DNA of 10,892 bases, taken from contig JAITUD010000080.1 in NCBI GenBank assembly GCA_031286555.1, forward strand, positions 1-10,892. The letters run 5' to 3'. Each line of letters begins with the position of its first letter. Positions within the stretch are counted from its first letter, which is position 1. Below are positions 7,316 through 10,892 of this stretch, piece after piece. Source of the stretch: Microbacterium sp. (GTDB lineage: Bacteria > Actinomycetota > Actinomycetes > Actinomycetales > Microbacteriaceae). The translations under genes were made by a program, and so were the position numbers. Below the pieces are notes generated by a model, which saw only the letters and a list, made by a program, of their open reading frames with translations, ran no database searches and was not told the DNA's origin.

Positions 7316-7336
7316 GTCCTGCTCCACCGGCAGGAC
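7316..7336 (-). promoter_or_regulatory. Hairpin at the predicted 5' end of the helicase mRNA
   Basis: GTCCTGC (7316-7322) and GCAGGAC (7330-7336) form a 7-bp stem with a 7-nt loop. On the minus strand it starts within a base or two of the predicted transcription start. A second small hairpin, GTGC/GCAC around GACGAA (7262-7249), lies closer to the start codon. Confidence 0.4.
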
Positions 7337-7349
7337 GAGCACCAGCCTA
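7337..7349 (-). promoter_or_regulatory. Probable promoter of the DEAD-box helicase gene
   Basis: TAGGCT at 7349-7344 on the minus strand is identical to the -10 box proposed for the EEP gene. Transcription would start near 7337 and leave a leader of about 110 nt before ATG 7227. No clear -35 match. Other TANNNT words could serve, so this is tentative. Confidence 0.4.
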
Positions 7350-7403
7350 CCGGAGGGGGTCCCGAGCGACGAGTTGCGCGCACGGGGGACCTGCCCGCCC
7401 CGG

Positions 7404-7415
7404 TAATCTGGGCGG
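7404..7415 (+). promoter_or_regulatory. Leaderless-type promoter of the ferritin-like gene
   Basis: TAATCT (7404-7409), then 6 nt (GGGCGG), then GTG 7416. This is the strongest -10 match in the window and fixes the GTG start. The divergent helicase promoter lies about 55 bp to the left in the same 188-bp gap. Confidence 0.65.
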
Positions 7416-8129
7416 GTGGTCAACTGGTTCTGGAACAAGCGCCGCCAGCCCCGCCGCATCCTCTCGGTGCGCAGCCGGGGCGATGTGGGCGACGCGACGC
7501 GCGTCGACTTCGCCGAGCTCGCGCCGGAGCTGAACCGGTTCCTCGGCCAGGCCGCGTACCTGCAGCTCGGGTACTTCGAGACGCTGACCCGCGGCATCCG
7601 CGCCACGCCGGAGCTCGCGCGCAAGGAGGCGCTGTCGCGCGCGGCGGGCGCCGCGCTGGACAAGCACCGCGGCATCGTGCGCGTGATCGTCGAGCGCGGC
7701 GAGGACCCGACCGAGCTGATGCTGCCGTTCCGAGAGAACCTCGACGCGTTCCGGCGTATGACGATCGGCGCCCACCAGGAGGAGACGCTGCTCGCGGTCT
7801 ATCTGACCGCTGGCATGCTCGACGACTTCTACCTCGCGCTGGCCTCGAGCTACGGCGAGACGGGGGAGCGCGTCGCCGAGATCCTCCGCGAGGACGACGC
7901 CGGCCACGAGATCGTCGCGATCATCCAGCAGACGATCGAGAGCGACGAGGAGTGGCGCTCACTGCTGTCGATGTGGGGACGGCGCCTGGTCGGCGACACC
8001 CTACTGGTGTGCCGCGGTGCGATGCGACCGGAGCGTCTCGCGCAGGACGAGCAGCGCATCGAGCCGGTCTACACCGAACTGATGGGCGCGCACGCGCGCC
8101 GCATGGACGCGATGGGACTCGCCTCGTAG
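7416..8129 (+). CDS. Ferritin-like fold protein (MiaE_2-like, possible tRNA hydroxylase relative)
   Basis: A 237-aa, mostly helical protein that I match to the actinobacterial ferritin-like/MiaE_2 group (mycobacterial relative Rv3210c, from memory). MiaE proper is a diiron enzyme that hydroxylates modified A37 of tRNA; activity for this group is not established as far as I know. Candidate helices run at about 31-60, 66-92, 104-143 and 147-185. Possible ligands are E55 (YFETL), H84 (LDKHRG), E122/E123 (HQEET), D136/D137 (MLDDF) and D161/H164 (DDAGHE). The classic E-x-x-H pairs are not clear: the second is D-x-x-H, so metal binding may be altered or absent. The GTG start is set by the -10 box 6 nt upstream. 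It is convergent with the small membrane protein gene, 11 bp away, sharing a terminator hairpin. Confidence 0.8.
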   Translation: MVNWFWNKRRQPRRILSVRSRGDVGDATRVDFAELAPELNRFLGQAAYLQLGYFETLTRGIRATPELARKEALSRAAGAALDKHRGIVRVIVERGEDPTELMLPFRENLDAFRRMTIGAHQEETLLAVYLTAGMLDDFYLALASSYGETGERVAEILREDDAGHEIVAIIQQTIESDEEWRSLLSMWGRRLVGDTLLVCRGAMRPERLAQDEQRIEPVYTELMGAHARRMDAMGLAS

Positions 8130-8160
8130 CAGCGCGGGGCTCAGGCCCCGATCGCCTGCT
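8128..8160. terminator. Shared terminator hairpin between convergent genes
   Basis: The core CGGGGC (8135-8140), TCAG loop, GCCCCG (8145-8150) is extended by outer pairing of AGCAG (8128-8132) with CTGCT (8156-8160) across a small internal bulge. The reverse-strand stop TGA (8143-8141) is in the loop, and the plus-strand stop TAG (8127-8129) overlaps the outer arm. Confidence 0.6.
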
Positions 8161-8428
8161 GCGTCTTCTGGTCGGAGGCGTGTCGCACGACGGCGATGAG
8201 AGCGGTGGCCAGCGCCGCGATCAGCAGCCCGCCGCCGATGCTCGCCAGCCACAGCCAGCCGTTGCCCTCGGAGATGCCCGCCCACTGCATCGCCGTGTAG
8301 ATCACGCCGGTGGACGCGGTGGCGATCGCCGGAGCGACGGCCACGCCGCGCAGGTGGCGGTACGGCAGCAGGAAGTGCAGGCCGATGCTCAGGGCGCAGG
8401 AGGCGATCAGCGCCAGGAGGATGTACAT
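8141..8428 (-). CDS. Small three-helix membrane protein, function unknown
   Basis: A 95-aa protein that I do not recognise as a named family. Hydrophobic segments at about 1-22, 28-51 and 57-81 suggest three membrane helices. A short loop with Y-R-H-L-R (23-27) follows the first helix and a polar tail (R82 to the end) follows the last. By the positive-inside rule the first loop and the tail would be cytosolic, which suggests the N-terminus faces out. The ATG at 8428 is one base after the DUF3107 stop codon and has no Shine-Dalgarno sequence of its own, so it is probably translated by coupling to DUF3107. The coding frame is supported by this tight junction, by the strong hydrophobic pattern and by the shared terminator at its end. 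Confidence 0.75.
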   Translation of the reverse strand: MYILLALIASCALSIGLHFLLPYRHLRGVAVAPAIATASTGVIYTAMQWAGISEGNGWLWLASIGGGLLIAALATALIAVVRHASDQKTQQAIGA

Positions 8429-8429
8429 G

Positions 8430-8654
8430 TCAGGCGACGAAGCCGACGCGGCGGGACTCCTCGGTGCCCAGCTCGATGTACGCGAGGTTCGCGGTCGGCA
8501 CGATGTAGTCGTTGCCCTTCACATCGGTGAGGGTGAAGTGGGTCGTGCCCTGCTCGAGCGCGCCCGAGATGGTGCTGCGCACCTCGTCGGCCGGGGCATT
8601 GGTCTCGAAGGTCAGTTCACGGCCGGTGTTGACGATGCCGATGCGGATTTCCAC
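8430..8654 (-). CDS. DUF3107 family protein
   Basis: A small cytosolic protein of 74 aa, the usual size of DUF3107 (the mycobacterial TB9.4/Rv3208A group, from memory); no function is established to my knowledge. The sequence opens with V-E-I-R-I-G-I-V-N and carries the conserved blocks R-E-L-T-F-E-T, L-T-D-V-K-G-N-D-Y-I-V-P and the end stretch A-Y-I-E-L-G...R-R-V-G-F. The start is GTG 8654: the frame stays open further upstream to 8747, but AGAGGAG at 8666-8660 lies 5 nt before GTG, and the family begins here. A -10 box TAGAGT (8692-8687) gives a leader of about 25 nt. It is the first gene of a two-gene operon with the small membrane protein and diverges from the AdnA-type helicase gene. Confidence 0.88.
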   Translation of the reverse strand: MEIRIGIVNTGRELTFETNAPADEVRSTISGALEQGTTHFTLTDVKGNDYIVPTANLAYIELGTEESRRVGFVA

Positions 8655-8659
8655 GCGTG

Positions 8660-8692
8660 CTCCTCTGACTTGCTGGGGTGCTGGCAACTCTA
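8660..8692 (-). promoter_or_regulatory. Promoter -10 box and ribosome binding site of the DUF3107 operon
   Basis: On the minus strand TAGAGT lies at 8692-8687 and AGAGGAG at 8666-8660, five nt before GTG 8654. This gene has an ordinary short leader with a good Shine-Dalgarno site, in contrast to the leaderless pattern of the divergent helicase gene. No clear -35 match. Confidence 0.5.
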
Positions 8693-8792
8693 TCGCGACG
8701 TCGGCGCGCCGGTCCCCCTGCACGGGCCGGTTTCGCCGAGGGCGCACACCGCCCCGTCATCTTCCCTCGCCGGTCATGTCGGGAGGCGCCGA

Positions 8793-8805
8793 TAGTGTCG
8801 AAGGC
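8793..8805 (+). promoter_or_regulatory. Leaderless-type promoter of the AdnA-type helicase gene
   Basis: TAGTGT (8793-8798), then 7 nt (CGAAGGC), then ATG 8806. An in-frame ATG at 8776 would add ten residues but lies upstream of this box and lacks a ribosome site, so 8806 is preferred. Confidence 0.55.
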
Positions 8806-10892
8806 ATGACAGAGGATGCTGCGCAGCGGGCCGTGGTCACGGCCGACCCCGAGGCATCCGGGATCATCGTCGGCGCGCCGGGAACGGGCAAGACCACTGC
8901 CCTCATCGACCGTGTCGTGCACCTGCTGGACGGCGGTCTCGAGCCCGAGCAGGTGCTCGTCCTCACCCCCAGCCGCCAGGCGGCGACCGGCCTGCGCGAT
9001 CGCATCGGCGTGCGCATCGACAAGGCGACGCCGGGGCCGCTGGCGCGATCGGTCGGCTCGTTCGCCTTCCAGCTGGTGCGCGGTGCGATGGTGCGCGCGG
9101 GCGACGACCCGCCAGCCCTGCTGACCGGCGCCGACCAGGACCGCATCATCGCCGAGCTTCTCGCCGGCGACCTCGAGGACGGCCGAGTGCGGTGGCCCGA
9201 TGCGCTCGGGCCGTCGGTGCGGGCGTCGAAGGGGTTCCGGTCAGAGCTGCGCGCGTTCCTCGCCGAGTGCACCGAGCTCGGCGTCGGCCCTGGAGAGCTG
9301 CGTTCCGCGGACTCCGAGGTGTGGGCCGCGGCAGGCGACTTCCTCGACGAATACCACCGCGTGCTCGGGCAGCTGCGCTCCGCGCACCGTGACGCGGCCG
9401 ACCTGCTCAGCGAGGCGACCGCCATCCTGCACACGGCGGATGCCGCGACCCTCGGTCCGCTCGCGCCGCTGCGCGTGGTGCTGATCGATGACGCCCAGGA
9501 GCTCACCCGCGGCGGCATCGCCCTGGTGGGAGCGCTGCGCTCCCGCGGCATCGCGGTGCTCGCCTTCGGCGACCCCGACATCTCCTCCGGAGCGTTCCGC
9601 GGCGCGAGCCCCGAGCTCTTCGCCAGGCTCGCCACCGACCTCGGCGAGGTGCACGTGCTCGACGGCCCGCATCGGCAGGCGCCGGCGCTCACCGCGCTCA
9701 CGCGCACCGTCACGCAGGCGATCGGCGCAGCGGGCCGGGTCGATCACCGTCGTGCGCCCGTCACCGTCGACGATGCGGATGCCGCAGTCGCGACCTTCAT
9801 CGCGCCGTCGCCCTATGAAGAGGTCGACCGCATCGCCGGCGTGATGCGCGACTGGCATCTGTCCGGCGGCATCCGCTGGGATCGGATGGCGGTGATCGCG
9901 CACGACACCCGCCAGGTCGCGCAGCTCGAGACCGAGCTCGCCGCGCGCGAGATCCCGACCAGGGCGGCCGGAGTGCAGCGGCCGCTCGGCGACGAGTCCG
10001 TGGTTCGCGACATCGTCGGCATCGTCGGACTCGCGCTCACGCCGGTCGAGGAGCGCACCCCGGCGGAGCTCGAAGAGGCACTGCGCTCGCCGTTCGGCGG
10101 CATGGACGCGATCGGGCTGCGCCGGCTGCGCGCCCGGCTGCGGCACCTCGAGCTCGAGCAGGAGGGCAACACCCCGGCGCGCGAGCTGCTGCGTCAGGCG
10201 ATCGCGACTCCGGCGCACCTCACTCTGATCGATGCGGCTGAGGCGAGGGCAGCGGCGCGGTTCGCCGACACGCTCGCCGAGATGACCACGGCCGCCGCCG
10301 CGGGCGAGACGATCCACGATCTTCTCTGGCGCGCGTGGGACGGCGCGCGCTCGGTCGACGGTCGCAAGCTGCAGTACGCCTGGCGCGAGAACGCGATGCA
10401 GTCGACCGGCGGCGAGACGGCGCGCGCGCTGGACGCCCTGGTGGCGCTGTTCGACGCCGCAAAGCGATTCGTCGAGCGCACCCCTAACGAGAAGCCGCGG
10501 AAGTTCGTCGACGACATCCTCGGCAGCGAGGTGCCGGAGGACACCCTGTCCTCGCCGGAGCGCCCCGGTCGTGTCACGCTGCTGACGCCCGCGACCGCGC
10601 TCGGCGCCGAGTTCGACGCGGTCGTGATCGCCGGCGTGCAGGACGGCGTGTGGCCGAACGTGCGGCTGCGCGGCGGAATGCTGCAGACCTGGCGCCTCGC
10701 CGACGCGATCATCGCCGCCCGCACCGGCGTGGAGACATCCGTCCCCGGTGTGCTCGACCGGCGCCGCGGCGCCCTGCATGACGAGCTGCGGCTGTTCGTG
10801 CGCGCCGTGTCGCGGGCGCGCAGCCGGCTGCTGATCACGGCGGTCGATGACGACGATGCGACGCCCAGCCCGTTCTTCGGCTTCCTGCCGCA
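8806..10892 (+). CDS. UvrD/Rep family ATP-dependent DNA helicase, AdnA type (3' end outside the window)
   Basis: The frame is open for 695 codons to the window edge. It is a superfamily 1 helicase whose nearest known group is AdnA, one subunit of the actinobacterial AdnAB helicase-nuclease that resects double-strand breaks. Motifs: Q7 ahead of Walker A GAPGTGKTT (23-31), Ia LVLTPSRQAA (53-62), II LIDDAQEL (226-233), III FGDPD followed by FRGA, IV-like HRQAP (289-293), V with T594-P then ALGAEFD and AGVQDGVWPN, and VI DELRLFVRAVSRAR (659-672). Motif II is DDAQ rather than DExQ, and motif V lacks the usual H-x-A-K-G-L-E. I recall both as features of AdnA rather than AdnB or UvrD. AdnA proteins are about 1,000 aa, so a C-terminal RecB-like nuclease domain is expected past the edge, then adnB. 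AdnA identity is inference; the helicase family is certain. Confidence 0.88.
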   Translation, partial: MTEDAAQRAVVTADPEASGIIVGAPGTGKTTALIDRVVHLLDGGLEPEQVLVLTPSRQAATGLRDRIGVRIDKATPGPLARSVGSFAFQLVRGAMVRAGDDPPALLTGADQDRIIAELLAGDLEDGRVRWPDALGPSVRASKGFRSELRAFLAECTELGVGPGELRSADSEVWAAAGDFLDEYHRVLGQLRSAHRDAADLLSEATAILHTADAATLGPLAPLRVVLIDDAQELTRGGIALVGALRSRGIAVLAFGDPDISSGAFRGASPELFARLATDLGEVHVLDGPHRQAPALTALTRTVTQAIGAAGRVDHRRAPVTVDDADAAVATFIAPSPYEEVDRIAGVMRDWHLSGGIRWDRMAVIAHDTRQVAQLETELAAREIPTRAAGVQRPLGDESVVRDIVGIVGLALTPVEERTPAELEEALRSPFGGMDAIGLRRLRARLRHLELEQEGNTPARELLRQAIATPAHLTLIDAAEARAAARFADTLAEMTTAAAAGETIHDLLWRAWDGARSVDGRKLQYAWRENAMQSTGGETARALDALVALFDAAKRFVERTPNEKPRKFVDDILGSEVPEDTLSSPERPGRVTLLTPATALGAEFDAVVIAGVQDGVWPNVRLRGGMLQTWRLADAIIAARTGVETSVPGVLDRRRGALHDELRLFVRAVSRARSRLLITAVDDDDATPSPFFGFLP

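Noticed and set aside
7228..7415. Riboswitch or small RNA gene in the largest gap
   Set aside because: The 188 bases hold two promoters and short hairpins, but I recognise no riboswitch core or sRNA terminator.
8655..8747. N-terminal extension of DUF3107 to ATG 8747
   Set aside because: The extension is Arg/Pro-rich, crosses the -10 box and the ribosome site, and the family starts at the GTG at 8654.
9241..10779. Open minus-strand frame of 512 codons
   Set aside because: It is the shadow of the AdnA-type helicase. Its product is Arg/Gly/Ala-rich with no family match, while the plus frame shows all SF1 helicase motifs.
1..10892. Defence system, prophage, transposon or CRISPR array
   Set aside because: No transposase, integrase, phage or Cas-like protein, no terminal inverted repeats and no regularly spaced repeats. 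The AdnA-type helicase is a housekeeping repair protein.

Overview
The window is high-GC chromosomal DNA with the gene style of an actinobacterium of the family Microbacteriaceae, most likely Microbacterium or a close relative. Evidence for this is the GC-ending codons, several genes that appear to be transcribed without a 5' leader, and a gene order around the DEAD-box helicase and the AdnA-type helicase that, from memory, is typical of actinobacteria. The taxonomic call is inference. I see no tRNA, rRNA, insertion sequence, CRISPR array or recognisable defence island. No gap between genes exceeds 300 bases.

Left part (1-3802, minus strand). Three genes read right to left. First is an exonuclease/endonuclease/phosphatase (EEP) family protein with N-terminal membrane helices (3802-2780). 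Next is a secreted subtilisin-like protease with prodomain (2716-1214). Last is an aminopeptidase P family gene (from 1139) that runs into an in-frame amber codon at 41-39. Past that stop the same frame stays open and reads like the family, so this copy looks broken by one substitution, or carries a sequencing error. Hairpins sit in both gaps between these genes.

Middle part (3803-5706, plus strand). Divergent from the EEP gene are a PHP-domain phosphoesterase of the YciV/RNase AM type and a DUF817 membrane protein, each with its own promoter. A perfect 13-bp stem closes this unit against the convergent DEAD-box helicase.

Right part (5707-10892). In order: a DEAD-box RNA helicase (minus), a ferritin-like/MiaE-like protein (plus), a small membrane protein and a DUF3107 protein (minus, coupled as one operon), and a UvrD-family helicase of AdnA type (plus) that leaves the window after motif VI. 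I recall the same gene set in the mycobacterial rhlE to adnAB region. It joins RNA handling with double-strand-break processing.

The clearest unusual signals are the amber codon in the aminopeptidase gene, a set of five promoters whose TANNNT -10 box lies 6-7 nt before the start codon, and a hairpin at the predicted 5' end of the helicase mRNA. Otherwise this is a mostly ordinary core-genome segment. I did not find a convincing undescribed multi-gene system.
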